Shown: in pieces, positions 1 to 7,596 of the stretch
How the letters are laid out: each line of letters begins with the position of its first letter
Position numbering within the stretch: position 1 is the first letter of the stretch
NCBI GenBank assembly: GCA_964502735.1
Contig: CAZCYD010000061.1
Span: 1-14,350 of the forward strand
Reading direction: 5' to 3'
Length of the DNA stretch: 14,350 nucleotides
Origin: JACKAN01 sp964502735
GTDB taxonomy: Bacteria; Bdellovibrionota; Bdellovibrionia; Bdellovibrionales; UBA1609
Position numbers and translations under genes: made by a program
The notes under the pieces: model-generated
Told to the model about the DNA's origin: nothing
Seen by the model: only the letters and a program-made list of their open reading frames with translations
The model's database searches: none

Positions 1-1
1 A

Positions 2-583
2 CATCCAGAACAATATATTTTGAGCATGTTGATTTATAAAGAGCTTTGCAGGTATGACTATGGCACAACGACAGCGAAAATTTATTTTGATAAATTTTCA
101 CCAATTATAAATCACCTTAAGAGGCGTCGGCCAATTGATAGACAGAGAATAATATTATCCATGGGCCTTAATTCCCCTCAGGTTTATGACTTAGCTAACC
201 TTGTAAATGAATTGCATAGTGAAAATAAAAAGATTTTTGAAGATTTTAATTTGGACAAACTTTTAAAAGCTAGAATGCAAGCTTTGTCTGTGAGCAAGGA
301 AAAACAAATAAGAAGAACGGTGCAAAGAAATCTAAGAGAAAAACTAGAAAAAATAGCTAACCTAATTTTGGATTCAACAGAACAAATTAAAGTTTTGGAT
401 TATATAGTTAGAATAGATAAGTTCAGGCTACAACAGTTAATTGACGAAAGAAATTATCAGAGCGAAGAAGTAGAAAATTTTGCTATTGATAAGCTTTATT
501 GGCCAATAACAAAAGAAACTTGGTGGGAAGAATTAAGCAATTATAGAGTATTAATTTCTGATCGTTGTCAGGAGTTAAGGTGA
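2..583 (+). CDS. Unidentified helical protein, cut by left edge
   Basis: I do not recognise this protein. The reading frame is open to the left edge of the window (HPEQYIL precedes the first internal start), and neither the TTG at 20 nor the ATG at 26 has a ribosome-binding site, so the real start is probably outside. The visible ~193 residues are highly charged and look mostly alpha-helical, with a basic patch (LKRRRPIDR) and a long K/E/R-rich helix in the middle that could form a coiled coil. There is a Trp-rich segment (WWEEL) near the end. No signal peptide, membrane segment or catalytic motif is visible, so a cytoplasmic location is likely. The stop codon overlaps the GTG start of the following TPR gene, which implies coupled translation and a role in the same complex. 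That role is inference from context only. Confidence 0.75.
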   Translation, partial: HPEQYILSMLIYKELCRYDYGTTTAKIYFDKFSPIINHLKRRRPIDRQRIILSMGLNSPQVYDLANLVNELHSENKKIFEDFNLDKLLKARMQALSVSKEKQIRRTVQRNLREKLEKIANLILDSTEQIKVLDYIVRIDKFRLQQLIDERNYQSEEVENFAIDKLYWPITKETWWEELSNYRVLISDRCQELR

Positions 584-3500
584 GAGCCTTTGCAGTTAAA
601 CTCTTTCTTTTGCTTATCTTGTTGAGTTCTCTTGAGGCTTCTTCTCAAGAGAATAAAACAAGTAAAAACAAAACAAACTCAGCAAGTCGCAGCGTAGAAG
701 CATTAAAAGAAGATATAAAAAAAATTGAGAACTCGATAGAGGTAACAAAAAATAAAATTAAAACATCTGTAGAAATAACCTTTTTGCCGGATTTATATTT
801 TGTTTTAGCAGAGCTAATCCTAGATAAATCGAGGATAATGACAGTTCTTAAGAAAGAAAGTAACCCCAATACGCCAAATTCAGAATTGGATTTTACAAAT
901 GAAAAAAGAGTTCAGGCAGAGGGAATTGAAAACTTTAAAATTATAGAAGAACGGTATCCTAATTATGTAAACTTAGACAAGGTTCTCTTTGCGATGGCTC
1001 AGGAATATCTTGGAATGGGGAATAATAATGAGGCACTAAAGGTCTATAAAAATCTTGTTTCAAAATTTCCAGCAAGTTCATACGGTCTTAAGGCCCAGTT
1101 TGAAATAGGAAATATATTTTTTGATAAAAGAGATTTTGAATTTGCAATGGAACAGTACCAGAAGCTTATTACAATGGCTCCGGGAACGGAGGAATTTTAT
1201 CGAGCTACTTATAAACTTGGTTGGTGTCAAAGTTATATGGGAAATTTCTTAAGGTCGTTTGACACTTTTGAGAGCATTATTGATCCAAAAGGAGAGAGGC
1301 TGGGTTGGCTAGTGGAGTCCAGTGAAAGTTCAGAATTTGTAGAAGAGTCTTTGATAGCTATGATTTGGCCTTACTCAGAGTTAAATCCTGCAGAAATCAC
1401 TCTAAAGGCCGAGCTTAGTAATCCGCTTCAGTATTTTGAAAAAAGAACTCCTGACAAATCAGCCTACCGACGCTTCTTAACTCGTTTTGGTCAAAGGATG
1501 GAGATAAAAGAAAGACACAAAGAAGCTTCAGATGCCTATTTAGAGCTTTTTAGACTGAGTGATGATCTTACTGAAAAGAAAAATGCTCTTGAAAAATATT
1601 ACTCAAGCATGAAGAAAATTAATATAGACTTGCTTCCTCTTTGGTTTTCAAAAGAAGTCTCTCAAATACTTAAAGCCTTATCTGACGAAGCAAGGCTTAA
1701 AAAAAGTGTCAAGTTTGATATAAAACCTTATGAGCCTATTCTGCGTGATGTAGCAACAAGAACCCACAAAATGGGTTTAAAGACGAAGAGGAAAGAAGAC
1801 CTCCTGGCAGCAGCAGAGGCCTATGACAACTATTTGTGGGTATTCCCCAAAAGCAAGTGGACGGCCATAATGATGTTGAATATGGCCGAGTCTTATTTTC
1901 ATGCGGAAGAATTTGTTAAAGCTGGTTTGTTGTACTACAGACTGGGCGTACACAAAGCCAACTTTAAAAAGATGTCAAAAAAAAGTTTGCTAGAGTCTTC
2001 AATAGAGGCGTTTACTGAAGCATTAAAGAGGTCAGATAAATTGACAAATCTGGAAAACTTGCAGGGGCGGGAAGGTTTTAGAGCTGTTTCTGAATTTTAC
2101 GTTAAAAAATATCCTGGAAGTAAGAATAACCCGAACATACATTTTAACTTTGCCAAAAGTTTATATGATGAACAAAAGTTTCAAGAGGCAATTGATGCGT
2201 TTAGAAAATTTCTCAACGACAACCCTCGGCATAAACTCGCACCTCAAGCTGTTGCAGTATTGTTAGACTGTTACTACATTCGTAACGATATAGAGAGCTT
2301 GTTAAAAGAGGGTAAATCTTTATTAAAAAATAAACGTCTGCCACCAACTGTTAAGTCGGAATTAAAACAAATTATGCAGCAGGCACAATTAAAAGGGGTT
2401 CAATCAATAGCTGGTGATTTTACTTCCAAAAAATACTCCCAGCAGTTCTTGGCTTTTGCGAATCAACATAAAGGGTCAGCAATTGGAGAAAAGGCTTTAC
2501 TAGAGGCCTTCAGTTCATTAAAGGCTAGCCATGATCTAAAAGCCTATACTGTTGGAGAGCAATACTTGGGTCAGTATCCAACAGGAGCGCAGGCAAAAGA
2601 TATATTAAACTCAATGATTCAGATGGCGCTCGCCACGGTGGATTATGTGAGAGTGGCGAAATATATGACAGTATATGGGGCAACTTTTACAAATGAGCCA
2701 GTGTCTCAAGACTACTTGCTTCAGTCGGCTCAAATTAATGAGCAAATAGGAGAGCTAGATAAGGCAGCAGAAAGCTATAGTTTGTTAGGTCGACATCAAG
2801 ATGAAGCTAGAATGTACATGCTAGCGAGAAAATGGAAGTCATTAATTCAAGTCGCCTCTAGAATTAGCGGCCTAGAGGGTAGATACTACCAAGGCTTGGC
2901 CCTGTATAGAGGGGGGAAAAAGCAGGACGGACTCTTGATGTTGAGAAGAGTTCTAGAGGAAGAGGCCTCAAGTCCATTAAGTCGGGAGATGGCGACCCAT
3001 GCCGGCATCATTGTTAGCGAGCACGACATTAAATCTTTTGAGAGTATGGGGGCTAGAAAAACTTTTAGTGTAGAACTATTAAAACAAAAAATGGAAAGCT
3101 TAAGGGAAATTGACTCAAGATTGCAGATGGGAATTTCTCGGGGTGCCGGATCTTGGGTGGTGGCCAACTTTTATTTGTTGGGAAAGTTGAGTCAAAATTT
3201 TTCTATTTATTTATCAAAGGTTAAAATCCCTAATGAACTTAAGTCAGCACAATTTGTACAAACTCTCCAGCAGCAATCTAAGATGTACAGTCAGGCGGCG
3301 ACCACTCATTTTAGAAATTGTATTAAGACGGCAGAGGATAATGATGTTTTTACAAATTATGTAAAAGCCTGTCGGTCGGCGGGAAAAATCAATCTGTCGG
3401 AATCGCAGGAGGTTACGCCAAGGCTAAAAGCGGGAAAGAGCGATACAGAAGTGATTATAAAAATTAGAAAAAACTTAGTTCAAACGCCACGTTCACAAAA

Positions 3501-3837
3501 CTTGCTGAACGAATATGTTGTTGCCTTACTGAAGGAGAAAAATTACGCCGAGGCGGCAGTGGTTGTAAGGCGAAAAATAGAAATTGAGCCCGAGCAAGCT
3601 GAGAACTATGCAATGCTTGGAGTTGTGAATATGTTTATGAATCAATTTGATGAAAGCGTGGTCTCTTTTAAAGAGGCCTTGCAAAGAGAAACATTAAATG
3701 CAACTGCCCTTTATGGGATGTTTGGTTTGTATAAAAATTTTGAGTTTAAGAACAAATCTGCGCAATTGATGCCTTTGCTAAAACAAGCCTCAAAACCTAA
3801 AACAATTATTCATCCATGGATGAAGCAATGGAAATGA
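580..3837 (+). CDS. Large periplasmic tetratricopeptide-repeat protein (gliding-machinery TPR type)
   Basis: An exported 1085-residue TPR protein, probably a periplasmic scaffold. The GTG at 580 is chosen because an AGGAG at 570-574 sits five bases upstream and the GTG overlaps the previous stop (GTGA). A TTG at 565 in the same frame has no such site. The N-terminus (VRAFAVKLFLLLILLSS) is a signal peptide with probable cleavage near LEA-SS. No lipobox cysteine is present. TPR helix pairs are visible at about residues 125-235, 420-455, 515-560 and 985-1050 (for example AMAQEYLGMGNNNEALKVYK and NFAKSLYDEQKFQEAIDAFR). The segment FLPDLYFVLAELILDKSR resembles the N-terminus of the AglT/GltE family of Myxococcus gliding TPR proteins, but this protein looks much longer than GltE as I recall it. 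A GltI-like role is the alternative. It overlaps the FHA/AgmX gene by a few bases, so the two are probably co-translated. Export and TPR character are certain; the gliding assignment is inference. Confidence 0.85.
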   Translation: MRAFAVKLFLLLILLSSLEASSQENKTSKNKTNSASRSVEALKEDIKKIENSIEVTKNKIKTSVEITFLPDLYFVLAELILDKSRIMTVLKKESNPNTPNSELDFTNEKRVQAEGIENFKIIEERYPNYVNLDKVLFAMAQEYLGMGNNNEALKVYKNLVSKFPASSYGLKAQFEIGNIFFDKRDFEFAMEQYQKLITMAPGTEEFYRATYKLGWCQSYMGNFLRSFDTFESIIDPKGERLGWLVESSESSEFVEESLIAMIWPYSELNPAEITLKAELSNPLQYFEKRTPDKSAYRRFLTRFGQRMEIKERHKEASDAYLELFRLSDDLTEKKNALEKYYSSMKKINIDLLPLWFSKEVSQILKALSDEARLKKSVKFDIKPYEPILRDVATRTHKMGLKTKRKEDLLAAAEAYDNYLWVFPKSKWTAIMMLNMAESYFHAEEFVKAGLLYYRLGVHKANFKKMSKKSLLESSIEAFTEALKRSDKLTNLENLQGREGFRAVSEFYVKKYPGSKNNPNIHFNFAKSLYDEQKFQEAIDAFRKFLNDNPRHKLAPQAVAVLLDCYYIRNDIESLLKEGKSLLKNKRLPPTVKSELKQIMQQAQLKGVQSIAGDFTSKKYSQQFLAFANQHKGSAIGEKALLEAFSSLKASHDLKAYTVGEQYLGQYPTGAQAKDILNSMIQMALATVDYVRVAKYMTVYGATFTNEPVSQDYLLQSAQINEQIGELDKAAESYSLLGRHQDEARMYMLARKWKSLIQVASRISGLEGRYYQGLALYRGGKKQDGLLMLRRVLEEEASSPLSREMATHAGIIVSEHDIKSFESMGARKTFSVELLKQKMESLREIDSRLQMGISRGAGSWVVANFYLLGKLSQNFSIYLSKVKIPNELKSAQFVQTLQQQSKMYSQAATTHFRNCIKTAEDNDVFTNYVKACRSAGKINLSESQEVTPRLKAGKSDTEVIIKIRKNLVQTPRSQNLLNEYVVALLKEKNYAEAAVVVRRKIEIEPEQAENYAMLGVVNMFMNQFDESVVSFKEALQRETLNATALYGMFGLYKNFEFKNKSAQLMPLLKQASKPKTIIHPWMKQWK

Positions 3838-5714
3838 ATACCGCAGTACAAACAGAGTCAAACTCAAATATCGAGGTATCAATTAAGATCACACAGGGGG
3901 GCAATGCCTTGTACAGCGGAGAATTTTCGAGTTTTCCTGTAATATGTGGTCGAAGTCGAGACTGCGATATTGTTTTGGCAGATGTAGGGTTTATATCTAG
4001 GAACCATTTTGCAATCAACTGCGTTGATGAACAGATTTTGATTTCTGATTTAGATAGCAAATATGGAATTACCTATAAAGGCCAGAGGGTCCCAAATATA
4101 AATTTAAAAGGGGACGGAATTTTTAATATCCATAATCTAGAAATTTCTATCAGATCCAGAACGGTTGGGCAGGTATTTAGAGAGAGAAAGACAGCGCCAA
4201 TTTCAATACCTCATAAAGATTTCTTAGAAAAAAACAAAGGCTCTATACACAAAGGATTAGAAATTCGAGAAGAGCTATTTTTTGAACATAATCCGAATCT
4301 ATATAAATATCCAATGGGAGCCCTCAAAGCCATGTGCGTGATTTCATGGCACGGTGATGTTTATGAGGTCTTTAGCTACTCAATGGACGAAGACATTATA
4401 ATGGGGCCGCAGGAGGAAGACTCCTTATACCTTCCCATGTTAAATCAAAAAATAAAAATTGGGAGATATGATCGTTCTGGCTTAAATATTTTCTTAAATA
4501 AAGACTCTGATTTCAAACTCTTGCGTGGTGAGAAGGAGATTGGTCCGGAAGTATTGGCCGCCGAGAGGAGGATTTCTAATTTAGGGTCCCATCTCAACAT
4601 TTCACTCAAGCCAGGGGACTCCTTTTACACAGATATAGGTAATAGTTTTAGTCTTCATATGGGCTATATTGTGAATCCAACTCCTTTCTTGAAAAAAAGT
4701 TGGATAGAAAATAAAGAGGAATTCAAAAGGGCAATTAAAATATCTGCATGGGTTCATGCTATTGTTACAGCATTTGCTCTGATGGTGACTCCTAAGCCAA
4801 ATGTTCCAAAAATTGAGGGAGTTGAACCTCGGTATGCAAGATTACTTGTAGAGCCACCAAAGCAGATTTTAGCTCCGCCACCGCCGATAAGACTCAAGCC
4901 ACCACCACCTCCTCCTCCACCTCCGCCAGAAGAAAAGCCACCAGAACCAGTTAAAGAAAAACCGAAGCCTGTAAAAATGGTTGTGGAGAAAAAACTTATT
5001 AAGCCTAGACCCAATCCGGTTCCTAAAAAACAGGTGGAAAGAAAGCTTCCTCCAGCTCCTCCTGTTCAGCAGCAAGTTGTGGTAGAAGAACCTAAACCTA
5101 CAAAAGCAGAAGCGACGTTACAGGAGCTGAATGATCTTTTTTCTGATATGCCAAAGCCAGGAGGGTCTTCTGCCGCAGGTACCGGCGGGCCAGTAAAAAT
5201 AAGTCGCGACGCAAAACCGATTAAAGGGGCTTTGCCCAAAGCCGTTGATGTCGCAACGGGCACGGGCCTTTCATCTGGAATCAATGAGGGACCAAGCTTA
5301 GGTAAAAAAGTGGGGAGAGGTGGTTACCAAGAACCGACGGTAAAAGGGGTTGCTGGTAAGCGAGCTGTAAAAGGAGCGGTAGTGGGGACTCCGTCTTTTA
5401 AGCCAGTAAAAACAAACCAGGGCCTAACGAATGATGAAGTCATGAAAGTTATAAATAAAGCTATTCAAAATATTCAACAATGTTATGAAAGAGAACTCTT
5501 CAATGATCCTAACCTGTCGGGGAGAGTGGAATATGAATGGGAAATAAATCCACAAGGTCGAGTTGTAGATATTAGCGTTAAGAGTTCAGAAATGGGTCGA
5601 GCAGACAAACTTAACAATTGTGTTATGAAGGTTATTAGAGGGCTGTCATTTCCTAAATCAAAAAATGGTCAGAGCACTATAGCGACAATAGGATTTCCTT
5701 TTGGTAAGCGATGA
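3828..5714 (+). CDS. GltG-like FHA / proline-rich / AgmX-PglI C-terminal (TonB-like) protein
   Basis: A single-pass inner-membrane protein that probably links cytoplasmic phospho-signals to the periplasm. Counting from the ATG at 3828 (628 aa), the domains in order are: an FHA domain at about 17-110, with the phosphothreonine-binding signatures CGRSRDCDI, SRNH and LDSKYG; a second beta-rich, possibly degenerate FHA-like segment at about 165-280; a membrane helix at about 306-321 (ISAWVHAIVTAFALMV); a Pro/Lys/Val-rich periplasmic arm at 345-430; a Gly/Lys-rich linker; and a C-terminal AgmX/PglI TonB-like domain at about 535-625 with the paired cysteines QQCYERE and NNCV and a terminal IGFPF. 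This order matches GltG of the Myxococcus gliding complex. The start is uncertain: ATGs at 3816, 3828 and 3834 are in frame. The one at 3828 has a GGA seven bases upstream, while 3834 forms an ATGA overlap with the previous stop. Confidence 0.88.
   Translation: MEMNTAVQTESNSNIEVSIKITQGGNALYSGEFSSFPVICGRSRDCDIVLADVGFISRNHFAINCVDEQILISDLDSKYGITYKGQRVPNINLKGDGIFNIHNLEISIRSRTVGQVFRERKTAPISIPHKDFLEKNKGSIHKGLEIREELFFEHNPNLYKYPMGALKAMCVISWHGDVYEVFSYSMDEDIIMGPQEEDSLYLPMLNQKIKIGRYDRSGLNIFLNKDSDFKLLRGEKEIGPEVLAAERRISNLGSHLNISLKPGDSFYTDIGNSFSLHMGYIVNPTPFLKKSWIENKEEFKRAIKISAWVHAIVTAFALMVTPKPNVPKIEGVEPRYARLLVEPPKQILAPPPPIRLKPPPPPPPPPPEEKPPEPVKEKPKPVKMVVEKKLIKPRPNPVPKKQVERKLPPAPPVQQQVVVEEPKPTKAEATLQELNDLFSDMPKPGGSSAAGTGGPVKISRDAKPIKGALPKAVDVATGTGLSSGINEGPSLGKKVGRGGYQEPTVKGVAGKRAVKGAVVGTPSFKPVKTNQGLTNDEVMKVINKAIQNIQQCYERELFNDPNLSGRVEYEWEINPQGRVVDISVKSSEMGRADKLNNCVMKVIRGLSFPKSKNGQSTIATIGFPFGKR
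4899..4928 (+). repeat. Ten-proline codon tract
   Basis: Ten consecutive proline codons (CCA, CCT and CCG mixed) lie in the periplasmic arm of the FHA/AgmX protein. They are flanked by further proline clusters (APPPP, KPPEPVKEKPKPVK). Such stiff polyproline II arms are typical of TonB-like proteins that reach across the periplasm. The mixed codons argue against a recent simple-repeat expansion. A run this long usually needs elongation factor P for efficient translation. Long antisense open frames here are only the poly-Gly/Trp/Arg shadow of this tract. Confidence 0.9.
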
Positions 5715-5751
5715 ACCTTCGTCTAGTTGATTAAGATATACAGGGACTTCA

Positions 5752-5780
5752 TTGATTGTAAAATACACATTGATTAAAAT
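5752..5780 (+). promoter_or_regulatory. Putative sigma70-type promoter before motor genes
   Basis: In the 96-base gap between the FHA/AgmX gene and the motor genes, TTGATT (5752-5757) and TAAAAT (5775-5780) are separated by exactly 17 bases, matching 4/6 and 5/6 of the -35 and -10 consensus. Transcription would start near 5787, leaving a short leader with GAGGGGG (5799-5805) before the GTG at 5811. In AT-rich DNA such matches occur by chance, so this is only a candidate. It would let the motor be expressed separately from the upstream scaffold genes. No terminator-like hairpin was seen in the gap, so read-through is also likely. Confidence 0.4.
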
Positions 5781-5810
5781 TAAGAGGGTAATTCCTTCGA
5801 GGGGGCAGAT

Positions 5811-6461
5811 GTGGTTTCAGAATTTGGAAGAGTGTTTTTTGATCATTGGTATATAATGTTTCCTATTGCTGCATGTTCGGCAGCAGGTATTGCAATTGTT
5901 GTAGAGAGGGCACTTGTGCTAAAAGCTGCGAGTAGTGTAGACAAGGATGAGTTATTAAATTTTATAAGATCACAGTGCATGCAGGGAAAAGTTAAAAAGG
6001 CGATAAGCATTGTCTCTCAATCCCACGGTCCCGTCCCCAAAATTGTGCGTTCAGGACTAGTTGCCGTAGCCAATGGGAGTCCCGCAGAAGAAGTTCAAAC
6101 GGCAATGGATGCCGTGGCCCTTAGAGAAATACCCAGACTCAGTCGAAGAATAGATCTTCTTTCTGCATTGGCAAACGTTGCCGTCTTAATGGGACTTTTA
6201 GGTACGGTTAATGGTATGATTGCGGCATTTGGAGCTGTCGCAAAATTACCACCCGCAGAGAAGGCCCAAGTACTAGCGGGGTCAATATCAGAGGCGTTAA
6301 ATGCTACTGGATTTGGTTTGTTGGTGTCCATAGTCTTATTTGCGGCGTGGGGTTGGCTGCACACGTGGTCGAGCAAGGCGATAGATGATGTTCATGAGGC
6401 GAGTGTTTCAACTCTTAATTTTATACTTGTTAACAAAGATAAGATTTTTAGGGGAGAGTAA
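5811..6461 (+). CDS. MotA/TolQ/ExbB-family proton channel subunit (AglR-like)
   Basis: The stator-type channel subunit of a proton-motive-force-driven motor. The 216-residue protein has the three membrane helices of TolQ/ExbB: about 13-31 (IMFPIAACSAAGIAIVVE), 118-142 (containing the family hallmark MGLLGTVNGM) and 162-183 (ALNATGFGLLVSIVLFAAWG), with a cytoplasmic loop between helices 1 and 2. Threonines in the channel-lining positions of the family (T132 in GLLGTV, T166 in LNATGFG) are present. The start is a GTG with a strong GAGGGGG five bases upstream. The stop overlaps the next ATG by one base (TAATG). Being followed by two ExbD-type genes matches the aglR-aglQ-aglS order of the Myxococcus gliding motor. 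TolQ or ExbB proper are alternatives by sequence alone, but no TolB, Pal or TonB-receptor genes are nearby. Confidence 0.93.
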   Translation: MVSEFGRVFFDHWYIMFPIAACSAAGIAIVVERALVLKAASSVDKDELLNFIRSQCMQGKVKKAISIVSQSHGPVPKIVRSGLVAVANGSPAEEVQTAMDAVALREIPRLSRRIDLLSALANVAVLMGLLGTVNGMIAAFGAVAKLPPAEKAQVLAGSISEALNATGFGLLVSIVLFAAWGWLHTWSSKAIDDVHEASVSTLNFILVNKDKIFRGE

Positions 6462-6913
6462 TGGCTGGAGGTGGAGGCGCTGAGCCAAATTTAACACCAT
6501 TTATTGATTTGTTCTCAGTGCTGATTTGTTTCCTTTTAATGACAGCTGCTTGGTTAAATTTGGAAACATTTCCCGTTCAAATTGAGAAGGCACCCAGTCC
6601 AGATCAACAATCTGAAGTCGCGCAACCTCCACCTCCCGATGATAAAAAGAAGGTCTCTTTAAGTTTTACGCTCATGTACGATCAAGTAATGGCAAAAGAA
6701 GATGAGCGTCAGACGCCAATTCCACATTTGCCTGGTGGAGAAATTGATCAAGCCGTCATTGAGCAGATATTGACGGAATGGAGAATGAAGTTTCCAGACA
6801 AAAAGGACCTGGTTCTCAATACAGAGGCTAGGGTTAAATATGGTCAGATGATTAGCTTTTATGACCTTCTAATTGCTTTGGACTGGCCAGATGTAGGGAT
6901 TAACCCTAACTAG
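6461..6913 (+). CDS. ExbD/TolR-family motor subunit 1 (AglQ-like)
   Basis: The proton-carrying partner of the upstream ExbB-type channel. The 150-residue protein begins with a Gly-rich cytoplasmic tail, then a single membrane helix at about 13-32 (PFIDLFSVLICFLLMTAAW). This helix contains the aspartate at residue 16 (NLTPFIDLF) that is protonated in ExbD, TolR and MotB-type subunits. A short Pro-rich linker (AQPPPPDDKKK) leads to a periplasmic domain ending in the usual ExbD-like fold (DLVLNTEARVKYGQMISFYD). The ribosome-binding site GGGGAG lies just before the TAATG junction, so translation is probably coupled to the channel gene. Its assignment as the AglQ equivalent rests on order only; family membership is clear. 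Confidence 0.92.
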   Translation: MAGGGGAEPNLTPFIDLFSVLICFLLMTAAWLNLETFPVQIEKAPSPDQQSEVAQPPPPDDKKKVSLSFTLMYDQVMAKEDERQTPIPHLPGGEIDQAVIEQILTEWRMKFPDKKDLVLNTEARVKYGQMISFYDLLIALDWPDVGINPN

Positions 6914-6919
6914 GAATTT

Positions 6920-7507
6920 ATGAACGACAAAATAAGAGGCAATCAGCAACGTTTGATTAAAACACCTGGTTATCATATTCATCCACAGTATGATCTTCAT
7001 CAAACTCGTCTGATTATTGAAGAAAGAAAAAATAAAAAAGGGGGATTTCATCTGTCTTTGGCCCCAATGGTGGATCTTTTCTCTGTTTTGGTTATTTATC
7101 TTCTCATAAATTTTTCGACTACGGGAGAGGCTTTCTTTGTATCAAAGGATATCAAAATACCAAAAGCTTCAAAAGGGCAGCCCTTAAAGTCATTTCCGCT
7201 GGTGAGCATATTCAATGATAAAGTTATTTTTGATATGGAAGATGAGCGCAAAAGAATTGTTACCATATCTGAGCCGAATGACGAGTTAAATCCTCAGTTA
7301 AGAGAAATGTTGAGGAGTATTAAGTCGGTCAATGACTTGGTCAGTGAAGAAGCTGGTTCGGCAGCTCGGCAAGTTAATCTTCAAGCAGATAGAGATATTG
7401 AAGTCAATGAAGTCAAAAAAGTTCTTCGTGTTCTCATCGATGAAGGATGGACAGGAATAAACTTTGTGGTTGATCCGACAAAAACAGAGAATTCTACGAC
7501 TCTTTAG
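6920..7507 (+). CDS. ExbD/TolR-family motor subunit 2 (AglS-like)
   Basis: The second proton-carrying subunit, 195 residues. It has an unusually long cytoplasmic N-terminus of about 45 residues, rich in basic and histidine residues (GYHIHPQYDLHQTR, EERKNKKGG). One membrane helix follows at about 47-65 (LAPMVDLFSVLVIYLLINF) with the conserved aspartate at residue 52, then a periplasmic ExbD-like domain ending in VLRVLIDEGWTGINFVV. The start is an ATG six bases after the previous stop; AGGA overlaps that stop codon and lies four bases before the ATG. Both ExbD-type proteins keep their aspartate, so both could take part in proton flow, as proposed for AglQ and AglS. The N-terminal extension could contact a cytoplasmic partner. 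That is inference. Confidence 0.92.
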   Translation: MNDKIRGNQQRLIKTPGYHIHPQYDLHQTRLIIEERKNKKGGFHLSLAPMVDLFSVLVIYLLINFSTTGEAFFVSKDIKIPKASKGQPLKSFPLVSIFNDKVIFDMEDERKRIVTISEPNDELNPQLREMLRSIKSVNDLVSEEAGSAARQVNLQADRDIEVNEVKKVLRVLIDEGWTGINFVVDPTKTENSTTL

Positions 7508-7540
7508 ATTCATTTTTGTATCAAAATGAGAACTTAGGTT

Positions 7541-7583
7541 TTGAAATTCGCAAATCTTTAAGATTATAAGCTACAATATTGTA
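7541..7583 (+). promoter_or_regulatory. Putative promoter with two palindromes upstream of lipoprotein operon
   Basis: TTGAAA (7541-7546) and TATAAG (7565-7570), 18 bases apart, each match 5/6 of the sigma70 consensus. Two perfect inverted repeats lie in the same stretch: AATCTT-t-AAGATT (7553-7565), inside the spacer, and TACAATATTGTA (7572-7583), directly over the predicted start site near 7577. Palindromes in these positions are typical of repressor operators. The ribosome-binding site AGAGGGA (7587-7593) follows. The remainder of the 89-base gap holds nothing else I can name. Its role as the promoter of the four-gene lipoprotein unit is inferred. Confidence 0.45.
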
Positions 7584-7596
7584 ATCAGAGGGATAT

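Noticed and set aside
4754..5284. Antisense open frames opposite the proline-rich arm
   Set aside because: Their poly-Gly, poly-Trp/Arg and Ser-rich products are the mirror of proline codons; no ribosome-binding site and no independent coding signs.
5811..7507. Classical Tol-Pal or TonB-ExbBD system
   Set aside because: No TolA, TolB, Pal or TonB-dependent receptor is present; two ExbD genes and the FHA/AgmX neighbour fit the gliding-type motor better, though sequence family alone cannot exclude it.
7511..7528. Imperfect hairpin CATTTTTG/CAAAATG after the motor genes as a terminator
   Set aside because: The stem is AT-only apart from its ends, has a bulge, and is not followed by a T run.
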